A DNA stretch of 64,000 bases from Pseudoduganella albidiflava (GTDB taxonomy: Bacteria > Pseudomonadota > Gammaproteobacteria > Burkholderiales > Burkholderiaceae_D): positions 2,666,001-2,730,000 of the forward strand of contig NZ_CP036401.1 in NCBI RefSeq assembly GCF_004322755.1. Reading direction: 5' to 3'. The notes under the pieces are model-generated. The model ran no database searches and was not told the DNA's origin. It was given only the letters and a program-made list of their open reading frames with translations. Positions 22,801 through 37,800 of the stretch are shown in pieces (position 1 is the first letter of the stretch; each line of letters begins with the position of its first letter). Both the position numbers and the translations under genes were made by a program.

Positions 22801-25800
22801 GCGATATCAAAGTCTTCGTCGCGAATGCGCAAGCTTGCGAGCATCTGGGCGGTGAATACGATGGGGAATTGCCGGAAGATCAAAAGCGCGAGATCGAGCG
22901 AAACGTACGGAAGTACTGTGGTGCCGCCAGCCGCCAGTTGCGGGCACTTCGCACAAGGTACCAGCGCGATCCCGCGATGCTTGCCGTGATCGAGAATCAC
23001 GCCAATGACGCGGTGACGGACTATCGTTAGTCCACGACAGGCCGGCGGGGCACCGCTTGCACCGGCTGCCTCAGCCAACAAAAAAGCCCGACCTCTCGCG
23101 AGGCCGGGCTTTCTTCATCCACTGATCTAAAACTTAATCCAGCAGATCGAACAGCGTGCGGGCGACGACCTTGGTCGCGCGGCGCAGGTCTTCCAGCACG
23201 ATGTGCTCGTCGCCGCGCTTGGCGTTCGATTCCGACACGGTGCGCGGGCCGGCGCCGTACAGCACGGCGGGCACGCCGGCTTCGCCGAACAGGCGGGCGT
23301 CCGTGTACAGCGGGGTACCGGCGGCGCCGATCTCTTCGTCGAACACGGCGGTGGCGTGGCGCGCCAGCGCATCGACCAGCGGGGCATTGCCCGGCAGCGG
23401 TTGCAGCGCGTTGGCCAGCAGCATGCGGCGGATCTCGATCGTCACGCCCTGGCAATCGGCCACGGCTTCCTTCATCACGCGGTGCAGCTTGGCTTCCACT
23501 TCGGCCGGATTTTCTTCCGGGATCATGCGCCGGTCGACTTTCATGACCACCTTGCCCGGCACCACGTTGGTGTTCGTGCCGCCCTCGATCAGGCCGATGT
23601 TCACGTACGGGTGGTTGATGCCCTTGACGTTGCTGCGGATTTCCTTGTACTGGCGGTTCTGGTCATACAGCGCGGTGAGGATTTTCGTGGCCGCCTGCAG
23701 CGCGTCGACGCCGGTTTCCGGCACGGCCGCGTGGCCAGACTTGCCGTGCACCGTCACTTCCATCTGCAGGCAGCCGTTGTGGGCCGTCACCACCTGGTAG
23801 CTGAAGCCCGCGGCGATCAGCACGTCCGGCTTGGCCAGCTTGTTCTCCAGCAGGAAGCCCGGGCCCAGTTCGCCGCCGAATTCCTCGTCGTACGTGAAGT
23901 ACAGTTCCACGCCGCCCTTCAGCGGGGCGCCCAGCGCTTCCAGCGCGCGGGTGGCGAAGGTGAAGGTGGCGAAGTCGCACTTGGACACGGCGGCGGCGCG
24001 GCCATACAGCTTGCCGTCGACGACGTTGCCGCCGTACGGGTCCTGCGTCCAGCCTTCGCCCGGCGGCACCACGTCGCCGTGGGCGTTCAGGCCCACCGTA
24101 CGGCCTTCACCGTACTTGCGGCGCACCACCAGGTTGGTGATGGTTTCCAGGCCGGCCGCGCGGGTGCGCTCTTCCGGCACGGCGTGCTGCTCGGCGTCGA
24201 AGCCGAATTCCTTCAGCAGGTCGGCGGTGCGCTCGGCGTGCGGCGCGTTGTTGCCGGGTGGCGTGTCGGTCGGCACCTGCACCAGTGCCTGCAGGAAGCG
24301 CACCTGTTCGTCGAAGTGCGCGTCGATCCAGGCGTCGAGCGAAGCGTAAGGGGCAGAGGTGGTCATGTTGGTGGTCATGTCAGGTCCGAAGCGAGTTGAT
24401 TGAGAAGGTTCTGGAATGCGCGCACGCACAGTTCCGTATCGTCGTTGGTGATGGATTCCAGCGGGTTGTGGCTGATGCCGGCGTTCAGGCCGCGCAGGAA
24501 CAGCATGGCCTGCGGCATCACGCGGTGCAGCATCATCGCGTCATGTCCCGCGCCGCTCGGCAGGCGGAACACGGGCAGGCCGAGCGCCTCGACGGCGCTT
24601 TCCCAGCGCACGCGCCATTCCGGCGCGCACGGCGCGGCATCGGCCTGCATGGTTTCTTCCAGCGTGTACTGCAGGCCGCGGCGTTCGCAGATCGCGGCCA
24701 GTTCCTTGCGGATGTCGGCGGCGGCGGCGTCGCGCACCTCGTTGGTCGTGGCGCGCACGTCCAGGCTGAAGCGGCAGCGGCCCGGCACCACGTTGATGGA
24801 ACCGTTCGGCACTTCCAGCATGCCGACGGTGGCCACCAGGTCCTGCACGGCACCGCCGCGCTTTTCCGCGTACAGCACCAGTTCGGCGGCGGCCGCGGCG
24901 GCGTCGCGGCGCATCGTCATCGGCGTGGTGCCGGCGTGGCTGGCCATGCCGGTGACCTGGCCCACGTAGCGCACGCTGCCGTTGATGGAGGTGACGATCC
25001 CCAGCGGCAGGTCCAGGTCGTTCAGTACCGGGCCCTGCTCGATATGCGTCTCGACGAAGCCGAGGTAGCGCGACGGATCGCGCTGCAGCGCATCGATGGC
25101 GGAAATGTCGAGGTCCGCGGCGGCCATCGCCGCGCGCATCGGCACGCCGTCGGCGTCGAGCTGGTCGAGCCAGGCCTTGTCGAAGTGCCCGGTCAGCGCG
25201 CCCGAACCGAGGAAGGTGGCCTTGTAGCGCTGGCCTTCCTCTTCGGCGAAGCCGACCACCTCGATGCCGTAGGGCAGGCGGCGGCCGGCGCGGTGCAGTT
25301 CGCGCACGCAGGCCATCGGTACCAGGATGCCCAGGCGGCCGTCGTACTTGCCGCCGTTGCGCACGGTGTCGTAATGGGAGCCGGTCAGCAGGCGTTTCGC
25401 CTGCGGGTCGCTGCCGAAGTAGACGCCGACGACGTTGCCGACGGCATCGATGGTGACTTCATCGAAGCCGCATTCTTCCCGCATGCGGCTGGCCAGCTCG
25501 CGGGCGGCGGCGCGGTGCGCATCGGTCAGGTAGGTGACGCACAGTTCGCCGCGCTCGGCGTAGCCGGTTTCCGTGTGCCGCGCCAGTTCCTCGTGCCAGT
25601 CCCACACCAGGTTGCCGAGCACCGGCTCGGTGGCGAATTTGTCGTTCAGGCGGATCTCGGCGATGCGGTGGATGTTGCGCAGCGCTTCGTCGAACTCGAA
25701 CTCCACCGGATTGTTCAGGCGGCGGGCGAACGTGGCGATGATCTCGTGCCGGTTCAGGCCCAGGCCGCGCGGGCCGCGCACGGCCAGGATGAACGGAAAG

Positions 25801-28800
25801 CCGAACTTCGCGTTGTAGTCGGCGTTCAATTGCTGGATGCGCTGGAATTCCTCCGGCGTGCAATCGGTGAGGCCGGCCTTGCTTTGCTCGTTGGTGGATT
25901 CAGCGGTCAGCGATTTCGTGACCATCGCCTTGCCGGCCAGCTCCGGGTGGGCCTTGATGAGGCCCAGCCGGGCTTCGTGCGGGGAGCTGCGCAGCGTTTC
26001 GATCAGTGCGCGCTTCAGGTGCGCCAGGCTGGCGAACGGGCGGGCGTGCCAGGTCTGCTCGGCGATCCACGGCGAGTGTTCATAGACGCCATCGAGAAAG
26101 GCCGTGAAGTCGGCCTGCGTGGCGCTGTTCAGTTGTTCCAGGGTCAGCATTGGATGAGGCATATTAGTCCCAGGCGAAAGCGGTGTCGGGGTTGAATGGA
26201 TGCGCCTCTTTCCAGTGGCGCGCGATATCGATGCGGCGGGCGACCCACACGTGGTCATGCTGGCCGATATAGTCGAGGAAGCGCTGCAGCGACTTCATGC
26301 GGCCGGGGCGGCCCAGCAGGCGGCAATGCATGCCGATGCTCATCATGGTCGGTGTCTCGGCGCCTTCCTCGTAGTGCACGTCGAAGGCATCCTTCAGGTA
26401 CTGGAAGAATGGATCGCCGTGCGAGTAACCCTGGGGCAGGGCGAAGCGCATGTCGTTGCAGTCCAGCGTGTACGGCACCACCAGCTGCGGCGCGCGGGTG
26501 CCGTCGGTCTTGCGCACGTCCAGCCAGAACGGCAGGTCGTCGCCATAGTAATCGCTGTCGTACTCGAAGCCGCCGTAGTCGGCCACCAGGCGGCGCGTGT
26601 TGGGGCTGTCGCGGCCCGTGTACCAGCCCAGCGGGCGTGCGCCCGTCAGCTTTTCGATGGCCTGCATGCCCAGCGCCATGTGTTCGCGCTCGGTGGCTTC
26701 GTCGACATTCTGGTAACTGATCCAGCGCCAGCCGTGGCAGGCGATCTCGTGACCCAGTTCCACGAAGGCGGCCGTCACTTCCGGGCAGCGCTCCAGCGCC
26801 ATGCCCACGCCGAAGATCGTCAGCGGCAGGCCACGCTTCTCGAATTCCCGGAGGATGCGCCATACGCCGGCGCGCGAGCCGTATTCGTAGATGCCTTCCA
26901 TCGACAGGTGGCGGTCGGGGAACGCGGCCGGGTTGAACATCTCGGACAGGAACTGCTCGCTGCCGGCATCGCCGTGCAGCACGGAGTTCTCGCCGCCTTC
27001 TTCATAGTTCAGCACGAACTGCACGGCAACGCGCGCGCCGCCCGGCCAGTTCGCCTGCGGCCGCTCGCGGCCATATCCTTTCAGGTCGCGTGGATAGCGA
27101 GGATTCATGTTTGCTCTTCTTCTATCGGTTAAGGATTTCGGCCAGATCCACCTGCTGCGGATCCAGGTTCAGGTTGTGCTGCACGTTGACGAGGTGCTTG
27201 CCCACCAGGCGCACCGCCGCCTTCACGTCGCGCCGCTCGAAGGCGTCGACGATCGCCACGTGCTCGCTGTGCGACTCGCCGGCCGAGTGCGACGACTGGT
27301 GCATCAGCGCGATCAGCGAGGAACGGGTCAGCAGTTCGCTCAGCATCTGCGTCAGCACCTCGTTGCCCAGCATGCGGGCCAGCACGAGGTGGAAGTCCGC
27401 CAGCAGCCGTGTACGCCCCGGCACCGCCGCATCGCTGACGGCGGCGCCCTCCAGCGCGAGGTGTTCGCGCAGCTGGCGGATCTGCTCGTCCGTGATGGTG
27501 GCGCACAGCCGCTTGGTCACGGCCGTCTCCAGGATGCTGCGCATCTCGAACACGTCGCGCGCTTCCTCGGCGGTGGGGGTGGCGACAAAAGCGCCGCGCG
27601 CCGGTTCCAGCACCACCAGGCGGTCGCGGCTCAGCTGGTTCAACGCTTGCCGGACCACGGTCCTGGAAACTTCGAACAGGTCGCCGATCTTCTGTTCGGA
27701 CAGCTTGGTGCCCGGCATCAGCCGGCGTTCGGCGATCGCGGCGGTGATCGAATCGACGATGCGCTGGGTGGCGCCGGCCGCCGGCGCATGCGCATCCGGT
27801 GCCAGGTCGCTGGCGACGATCTTCAGTTGGGTGCGGGTTCGGGTCATGAATCGAGTGATCGGAACAGGTGAGCAGAACATAAACTGGTTGACATGTGAAC
27901 CAGAGTGTATACACTTTTCAAAAAAAGAAAAGCAAAAAGTGTATGCAATCCTGTACATTGATGCTTGTGTGAAGTTTTTGCACTGATTGTCATAAGCCAC
28001 GCCGGCAATCCCGCCGGCCCATACTGAGAAAAAGGAGCCCCATGGGACATTTGAGCACCCACGTACTGGACACGATGCACGGCTGCCCGGCCGCCGGCAT
28101 GCGTGTGCAGCTGCAGCGCATCGATGGCGACACCGTCACCACGATCAAGAGCCTGACGCTGAATGCCGACGGCCGCAACGATGGCGGTCCTCTGCTGAAT
28201 GCGGAAACGATGGCGGTCGGCCGCTACCGCCTGGTGTTCTCGGTCGCGGAATACTTCCGCGGCCGCGACGTGCGCCTGCCGGAACCGGCCTTCCTCGACG
28301 AGGTACCGCTCGACTTCGGCATCGCCGACGCGGCCGGCCACTACCACGTGCCGCTGCTGGTCAGCCCGTGGTCGTATTCGACTTACCGTGGTTCCTGAAC
28401 CACATCAGCCAATAAGTTAGCTAACGTATATCCAGCGAAGACTGGATCGTATACAGTTACTAGTGTCGCCGCGGAGCACACCGGTACCGCCCCCAGGGCG
28501 CCGCCGATGGTTGCGATGATTTGCCCCACACAGAGCCCGCTGTGGTGAGGGGACAGTACGGTTTTCACACCGTGCTTCTCTGCTTGTTTGAGGCTCTATG
28601 GATATGTACTTGATGGACTGGGTCAACCTGCTGCTGCGCTGGACCCACGTCATTACCGCGATCGCCTGGATCGGCGCGTCGTTCTACTTTGTTTTCCTCG
28701 ATAACAGTCTCGAGAAGCCCACCGCGCCCGACCTGGTCGCCAAGGGCGTCGACGGCGAATTGTGGGCCGTCCACGGCGGTGGTTTCTACCACCCGCAGAA

Positions 28801-31800
28801 ATACCTCGTCGCACCCAAGTCCATGCCGGATCACCTGCACTGGTTCTACTGGGAGAGCTACGCCACCTGGCTGTCCGGCTTCGGGCTGTTCACGGTGCTG
28901 TACCTGTTCAACGCCGGCACCTTCATGGTCGACAAGACCGTGTACGACTGGCCGGCCCAGTCGGCCGTGATCGGCGCGCTGGCCTTCCTGGTCGTGTTCT
29001 GGCTGATCTACGACACCATCTGCCGTTCGCTGGGCCGCACCAAGAACGGCGACATGAAGGTGGGCCTGATCGTGTTCGGCTTCGTGGTGTTCGCCTCGTG
29101 GCTGGCCTGCCAGCTGTTCGCCGGCCGTGCCGCCTTCCTGCTGGTGGGCGCGATGATGGCCACCGCGATGAGCGCCAACGTGTTCTTCTGGATCATTCCA
29201 GGCCAGCGCAAGGTCGTGAAGCAGCTGAAGGCCGGCGAGCCGGTCGACCCGATCTACGGCTGGCGCGCCAAGCAGCGTTCGGTGCACAACACCTACTTCA
29301 CGCTGCCGGTGCTGTTCGCGATGCTGTCGAACCACTACGGCTTCCTGTACTCCGGTGAACACAACTGGATCGTGCTGGTGCTGATGATGATGACGGGCGC
29401 CCTGATCCGCCACAGCTTCGTGGCCCGCCACAAGGCGCTGGTACATGGCAAGCGCGTTCCCTGGGAACACGCCTTCGGCGGTACCGCTGCGATGGTCGCA
29501 CTGATCATCTGGCTGGTCCCGGCGCCACAGGCCGAAGCACCGGTCGAAGCGGCGGCTCCGGCAGCCGCGGGCGATGCCACGGCCGCTGTCGCGCAAAACC
29601 CGTTCGCCAAGGTGAAGGCCGTGGTCGACCAGCGCTGCGTGATGTGCCACTCGGCGGCGATGCAGAGCAAGGGCATCCGCCTCGATTCCACCGGCGAGAT
29701 CAAGCGCCATGCGCAAGCCCTCTACCAGCAGGCGGTCGTCGTCAAGCTGATGCCGCTGAATAACGCGACGAGCATGACTCCGGGCGAGCGCGACCTGCTG
29801 AAGAAGTGGTACGAGGATGGTGCCAAGACGGAATAAGCGGTCATGAAACAGGCCGTCATGAAACAAGCCGTCATGAAGTAAGCCGTCAACTAGTCAGGCG
29901 GCAAGCGCAATACGTGTAGTACGTGCCGGGTCCGGCCGATGAGCAGCATGCATTCTGAAGTTCTATATAACAACCAGGAGACAAGCATGAAGCAACAAGA
30001 GTTGGACCCGGCCCGGACATCCGCGCCGGTGGACCCGGTCGACGAGCGCCTGCCGCTCGGCCGCCTGGGCGCCCTGGGCCTGCAGCACGTCCTCGTGATG
30101 TATGCCGGCGCCATCGCCGTGCCGCTGATCGTCGGCCGCGCACTGCAGCTGTCGCCCGAACAGGTGACTATGCTGATCTCGGCGGACCTGTTCTGCTGCG
30201 GCCTGGTCACGCTGATCCAGTCGCTCGGCATGACCAAGTACTTCGGCATCCGCCTGCCCGTCATGATGGGGGTGACGTTTGCCGCCGTCGGCCCGATGGT
30301 GGCGATCGCCAACGGCCTCCCGGGCGTGGATGGGGCCCGCGCCATCTTCGGCGCCGGCATCGGTGCCGGCGTGCTGGCCCTGCTGCTGGCGCCGGCGATG
30401 AGCCGGATGCTGCGCTTCTTCCCGCCCGTCGTCACCGGCACCATCATCCTCGTCATCGGCATCACGCTGATGCGCGTGGGGGTGGGCTGGGCGATGGGCG
30501 GCCCCGATTCCGCCGCGCGCGCGGTCGATGTGCCCACCCTGGTCACGATGGTCGACCAGCTGAAGGCCGACGCCGCCGCTTCCGCCGCGCCGCTGGCAAC
30601 CAAGCTGCCCGGCCCGATCCCTACGCTGGCCAATCCGAACTATGGTGCGCTGGACAACCTGGCCATCGCCACCTTCGTGCTGCTGTTCATCGTCTTCACG
30701 GTGCGCTATGCCAAGGGCTTCCTCTGCAATATCTCCGTATTGCTCGGCATCGTTGCCGGCTGCGCAGTGGCGTATTCGATGGGCAAGATGAACTTCGCCA
30801 AGGTGGCAGGCGCCAAATGGTTCGAGCTCGTCACGCCGTTCGCCTTCGGCACGCCCACCTTCGATATCGTGATGATCCTCACGCTCACGGTCGTGATGAT
30901 CGTGGTGATGATCGAGTCGGCCGGCATGTTCCTGGCGCTGTCCGAAATGACCGGCACCAAGGTCGACCAGCAGAAGCTGGCCGCCGGCCTGCGCACGGAC
31001 GGCCTGGGCACGCTGATCGGCGGCATCTTCAATACCTTCCCGCACACCAGCTTCTCGCAGAACGTGGGGCTGGTGGCGGTGACGGGCGTGAAGAGCCGCT
31101 GGGTGTGCGTGGCCGGCGGCGTGATCATGATCGTGCTGGGCATGCTGCCGAAGCTGGCCGCGCTGGTCGAGGCGATTCCCCAGTTCGTGCTGGGCGGCGC
31201 CGGCCTCGTGATGTTCGGCATGGTGGCTGCGGCGGGCATCCGCATCCTGAACCGTGTCGACTTCCGCACCAACCGCTTCAACCTCTACATCGTCGCGCTG
31301 TCGATCGGCTTCGGCCTGATTCCCTTGGTGGCGCCGCACTGGGCGCAGCAGATGGCGCACAGCCTGCACCCGCTGCTGGAATCGGGCATCCTGCTGACCG
31401 CCGTGGCGGCCGTGGTGCTGAACCTGTTCTTCAATGGGTCCGGCACAAAGGAAGCTGAGGGACAGGAAGAGGGGCACCTGTCCCACGCCTGATAAGAGCA
31501 TGTCATTCGGCAGCACATGAAGTAACCCCAAGTGCAGAGCCTGGGGTCAGGAATGAGTGCTGGCATGCATGCCAGCACCGTTCCGCAGGCGCGAAGCATG
31601 CTTCGCGAAACCCCTGCTTCACCCCGCTGGGGCGTAGCCGGGGGGGCAAGGAGCATCGCTCCTTGCCGGCGCAGCGGTACTGGCCTGCCAGCCAGTACTC
31701 CACCCTGACCCCGGCCTTTGCCTGTGGGGTAAGCACACAAGGGGCATGCCGGCTAAAACCGGTGCTGGATTCCCGCCAGCACGCTTTTCTGCCGGCTGCC

Positions 31801-34800
31801 GAACCCGGCCTCGTCCCGCGCGAGTCCGACCAGCTGGCCGTGTTCCGCCTTCGCGTACGCAGCGGTGACGTACAGGTCGGTGCGGCGCGACAGCGCGTAG
31901 CGCACCCGCCCGACGACCATCACCGGGTCGGCTTCGATGGGCCCGTGCCGCACATCCTGGTAGTACACGACGCCGGCCAGCGTAACGGCCGGCGTTACCA
32001 TCACGTTCGTTCCCGCCCAATACAGTCGTGCCCTCAGGCCGGGCCTTCCTTCCCCTTCCTGCCGGTAGTCGCGCATCGCCGCGTGCAGTTTCACGTTGCC
32101 GGCCGAGACCATCGCGCCCAGGTGCCATGCCGTGGTGTCGCCCCGGGCGCCGGCGGCGTCGGGCACGCCGTTGATCCGTTCATAGGCCGCCATTGCCGAC
32201 CATGGGCCGCTCGCGTAGTTGACCGCCACCGCGCCTTTGCTGCCATCGCCGGACGAGCGGCCTTCGCCCGCGCCGTAGCTGGCGCCGTAGGCCCAGTTGC
32301 CGGTCTTGCCGGCATACTTGACCAGGTTGTCGAACGCGAAGGCCATGCCGTACTTGCTGGCGCCGCTGGCATTGCCGGCTGGTGCCCAGGAATATTGCGG
32401 CGCGTAGCCCATCGGATCGTAGGGCAGCACGAAGTCATACACGGTGGTGAAGGCGCGGCCCAGCAATACGGTGCCCCAGCGGCCTTCCAGGCCCACGGTG
32501 GCCTGGCGCTTGAACAGCGGCGTGTCGGCCACGCCGGTATCGGCGGCGATACCCATCTCCAGCTGGAACAGCGCCTTCAGGCCGCCGCCCAGGTCCTCGC
32601 TGCCGGTGAAGCCGAGGCGCGAGGTGTTCATGCCGCCGGAATTGACGCGAATCGTGTTGCCGCCATCGGCGCCGGCATCGGAAATCACGCCGACGTTCAT
32701 GTCGACCAGGCCATACACATTGACATTCGATTGGGCCGCGGCGGTGCCGCAGGCGAGGGCGCACGCGCCCCAGGCGAGCTTGCGTTTCATGGTGTCTCCG
32801 GTTTTTTATGGACGCGCCGGACCCTTGCCGGGCGGGCGTCGTGAAGGAAAGCGAGGGGAACTGCCGGGAGATCTCCCGGCAAGCGGTCAGCGGTCGACGG
32901 CCTGTTTCGGCAGCAGGACGACCAGGCAGGCGCCGAGCAGCAGCATGCCGGAGGTGAGCATCAGGCCGGCACCCTGCTTGCCGGTGAAGTCGTTCAGCCA
33001 GCCCACCAGCGAGGGCGAGAAGAAGCCGGCCAGGTTGGCGATGCAGTTGATGGTGGCGATGCCGGCGGCCGCCGTCATGCCGCCCAGGAAGGCCGTCGGC
33101 AGCGCCCAGAACTGCGAGGTGCCGCACAGGGCGCCGGCTGCCGCCACGCTGAGCAGGGCCAGCGCGGTGCCGATCCCGTCGGTGAACGGCAGTGCGAAGA
33201 GCGCCGCGGCGGCCGCCAGCATCGGCACGCCGCAGTGCAGGCGGCGAGCGCGGGTACGGTCCGAGTTGCGGCCCACCAGTGGCAGGCAGACCAGCGCCAC
33301 GCCATACGGGATCGCGGCCAGCATGCCGACTTCCCACAGGCCGGTGGCGCCGGCGTTCCGCACGATCGTCGGCAGCCAGAAGGTCAGGCCGTACTGGCCC
33401 ATCACGATGCAGAAGTAGATGCCGGTCAGCAGCCACAGGCGCCGGTCGGCCAGGAAGTCGCGGATCGTCTGGTGCGCCACCTTGCCGTCGTTTTCCGTGG
33501 CGATATTACGCTGCAGGACGGCCTTTTCCTCCGGCGACAGCCACTTCGCGCCGGCGATGCTGTCGTCCAGGTAGAACAGGATCGTGACACCGAGGATCAG
33601 CGACGGGATGGCTTCCAGCGCGAACAGCCACTGCCAGCCGCGCAGGCCCTGCACGCCGGCGAACGCTTCCATGATCCAGCCGGACAGCGGCGCGCCGACG
33701 ATCGACGCCAGCGGGATCGCCATGAAAAACAGCCCCATCACCTTGGCGCGCCGCGCGGACGGGAACCAGTAGGTGATATACAGGATGACGCCGGGCGCAA
33801 AGCCCGCTTCGGCCACGCCGAGCAGGAAGCGCAGCACGTAGAACATCGTCGGCGAGCTGACAAAGGCGAAGCTGGCGGAAATCATGGCCCAGGTGATCAT
33901 GATGCGCGCCAGCCAGCGGCGCGCGCCGAAGCGGTGCAGGATCATGTTGCTCGGCACTTCGAACAGGAAGTAGCCGATGAAGAAGACGCCGGCGCCCAGG
34001 CCGTAGACGGTATCGCTCCACTGCAGGTCAGACAGCATCTGCAGCTTGGCGAAGCCCACGTTGACGCGGTCCAGGTAGGCGCCCAGGTAGCACAGCATCA
34101 GGAAGGGCACGAGCCGGCGCGTGACTTTCGCATAGGCCCGGGTTTCGACGTCGTCGACGCCGGAATGATAGGCGGCACCTGCCGCGGGTGTGACGATCGG
34201 TGTTTTCATGCGTGTCTCCAAATTGTTCTGTCATCGCGCCGGAAGTCTTGCCGCCTCCTTGCGCATGCCGGGCATCGCTGCCCGGTGCAATGGGTACAGC
34301 GGGTGCTCAGCGCAGCCAGGACCGGATGCTGGCCACCATCGCTTGCGTCGAGATGCCGTAGCGGTCGTGCAGCGTGGGCAGCGCGCCGGCGTCGAGGAAG
34401 GCGTCGGGCAGCGCGATCTGGCGGAAGGCCGGCGCCACGCCCGCGCGCAGCAGCGTGCCCGCCACCGCCTCGCCCAGGCCGCCGATCACCGAATGGTTTT
34501 CGGCGACCACCACCAGCCTCCCGCTGCGCGACGCTTCGCGCACGATGGTTTCGGTGTCGAGCGGCTTGATGGTCGGCACGTGCAGCACGGCGACGCCGAC
34601 ATTATCGTCCTTCAGCGCCTGCGCGGTCTCCAGTGCGCGCATGGTCATGATGCCGCTGGAGATTATCAGCACGTCGCGCCCGTCGCGCAGCAGCTTGGCC
34701 TTGCCCAGTTCGAATTTGTAATCGTACTCGTCCAGCACCAGCGGTACCTTCCCGCGCAGCAGCCGCATGTAGACCGGTCCCTTGTGCTCGGCAATGGCGA

Positions 34801-37800
34801 CCGTGGCCTGTTCGGTATCGAGCGCATCGCAGGGATCGACGATCGTCAGGCCCGGCACGCCGCGGAAGATGGCGATATCCTCGGTAGCCTGGTGGCTGGG
34901 GCCGTAGCCGGTGGTGAGCCCGGGCAGCGCGCAGGCGATCTTCACGTTGAGGTTCTCCTCGGCGATCACCTGGTGGATGAAGTCGTAGGCCCGGCGCGAC
35001 GCGAATACCGCGTAGGTGGTGACGAACGGCGTAAACCCTTCCTTCGCCATGCCGCCGGCGGCACCCATCAGCAACTGCTCGGCCATGCCCATCTGGAAGA
35101 AGCGTTCGGGGAATTCCTTGGCAAAGAGGTGCAGGTCGGTGTACTTGGCCAGGTCGGCGCTCATGCCCACGATGTCGGGCCGGCGGCCGGCCAGCTCGAC
35201 CAGGGCGTTGCCGAACGGCGCGGACACGGTGCGCTGGCCTTCGCTGGCGATGGAGGCGATCATCGCCGACGTGGTCAGGCGCGGTTTGCTCATGGGGGCG
35301 TTCATTGCTGGTCTCCTGCCTTGGCTTGTTTCTCGTCGAGGATCGCGATGGCTTGCTGCCATTCGTCGGCCTCGACCCGGATGAAGTGGTTCTTGTCGCG
35401 CTGTTCGAGGAAGGGCACGCCGGAACCCATCAGCGTATCGAACAGGATCACGCGCGGTTGCGGGTCCGGATGGTTGCGCGCGGCATCGAAGGCGGCCAGC
35501 ACGGCGGCCATGTCGTTGCCGTCGGCGCGCTGCACATGCCAGCCGAACGCTTCCCACTTCTGCGCCAGCGGTTCGAAGCCGAGGATCTTGCTGGACGGCC
35601 CGTCGGCCTGCTGGTTGTTGATGTCGACCAGGGTGATCAGGTTGCCCAGTCCGAAATGCGCGGCGGACAGTGCCGCTTCCCAGGTCGAACCTTCGTCCAG
35701 CTCACCGTCCGACATCGAGTTGTAGACGAACGCCGGGTTGTTCTTCTGGCGCAGGCCCAGCGCCATGCCGACCGCGATCGTCAGGCCCTGGCCCAGCGAG
35801 CCGCCAGAGATCTCCATGCCGGGCGTATAGGTGGCCATGCCGGACATCGGCAGGCGGCTGTCGTCGCTGCCATAGGTTTCCAGCTCGGCTTCGGGCAGGA
35901 TGCCGGCCTCCAGCAGCGCGGCATAGAGGGCGATCGCATAATGGCCGTGCGACAGCAGGAACCGGTCGCGGCCTTCCCATTCCGGCTCGCCGGCACGATA
36001 ATGCAGCGCGTGCCGGTAGGCCACGGCCAGGATGTCGGCCATGCCGAGCGCCTGGCCGACATAGCCCTGGCCCTGCACCTCGCCCATGCGCAGCGCGAAG
36101 CGGCGGATGCGGTGGGCGGCGCCCCGCAGGGCGGGCAGCTGGTCGGGCACGTTCACGTCTGGTGATGCAAGTTTCATGGGTGTCTCCGGTATCGAATCAT
36201 TGGTCTTGTCACGAAACCAGTGTAAGAATGGAAAGACGGACCGTATAGCGAGTAATTCTTGGCGATAGATGAAACCAGTTCAACGATACCGCGCGCTGCG
36301 CAAGGCATCCCTGAAGGGCTTGCAGGCTTTCGAGGCCGCCTACATGCACCGTTCCTTCGCCGCCGCGGCGCAGGAACTGTCGATCACGGCATCGGCCGTC
36401 AGCCACTCGATCCAGACACTGGAAGAGGCGCTCGGCACGCTGCTGTTCGAGCGCGCGCGGCGCGGCGTGGTGCCGACCGAGGAGGGCGCCCGGCTGTATG
36501 ACGTGATCCGCCGCTCGTTCGGCGACATCGACGACGAGCTGCGCACGATCCTCGACCGCGGCAGCAAGCAGCAGGTCGTGACCATCCAGTGCGCGCCCAG
36601 CTTCGCGGCGATCTGGGTGATGCCGCAACTGCCGGCCTTCCTGCGCGCCCATCCGGACATCGACGTGCGGCTGTGGGCCGTGCACCAGCCGCCCGACTTT
36701 TCCAGCAGCGGGGTGGACGTGGCCGTGCTGTATGGCAGGCCCACCGCCTCGGCCGGCGTGCACGTGGAGCCGATCTCGCAGCGTGAGCGCTACCTGCCCG
36801 TGTGCAGCCCGAAGCTGGTCGACGGCTGGACCCTGCCGCTGCCGGCGGCCGATATCGAGAATTTTTACCTGATCCAGAACGATGTGTCGCTGGCGTCGTG
36901 GGATGAATGGATCGCCCGTTTCGCGCCCGAGTGCCGGCACCCGGTGCGGGGCCTGCGGCTGGACCGCGCGTTCATGACGCTGAGCGCGGCCGAGAATGGC
37001 CTGGGCATGTGTATCGAGAGCACGGTGCTGGTGCAGGATTACCTGAAGGAGGGGCGGCTGGTGTGCCCGTTCGGCGAGCTGGCCATCGAGGCCACCGGGC
37101 ATTACCTGGCCGTGCCGAAGAGCCGCGAGGGCTTGCAGGCGGTGCGGACGGTGGCGGACTGGATCCGGGGATTCGTCACGGATGGCGCCAAGCCGTAGGG
37201 CAGGACGAGCTTTGTGCTTCGGGCGCAGGCCTGTGGCGTTGCTTCCTCGGGCCTGGCACGCATTGAAAGCGCATGAATTCACCCCAACAGCAGGGAACTG
37301 GGGTCAGACCCGCTGGGTCTGACCCCCGAATTTGGGGTTGGGGTGGGCTTGACTTAACGGCATTGCGACTGGAGGGAAATTTATGAAGATGATCGTCGGC
37401 GTGATCCTGTTGTCCTGCTCGGCCGTATTCGCCGCGCCCGTTGCCGTTGCCGATCCGGCGAAATTCCTTCCCGGTGTCGTCTCCGACGATGGCGCATTCG
37501 GGTTGACGCTGGCGCCGGACGGCGCGCATGCCCTCTGGGTGGCGTCCGGGGGCGGCCGCGAGCGCTTGGTGATCATGGAGACGCGCAAGGTGAACGGCGC
37601 CTGGCAGGCACCGTCGGTGGCGCCGTTTTCGGGCACGCCTGGCTGGAAGGACATCGATCCCATGTTCAGCCCCGACGGCAAGACCCTGATCTTCCAGTCG
37701 AACCGCCCGGTGCCGGACAAGCCGGCACGCAAAGGCTTCGATATTTATGCTGTCGAACGCAGCGCGGCGGGATGGGGGCCGGTGCGCCACCTGGGCCACG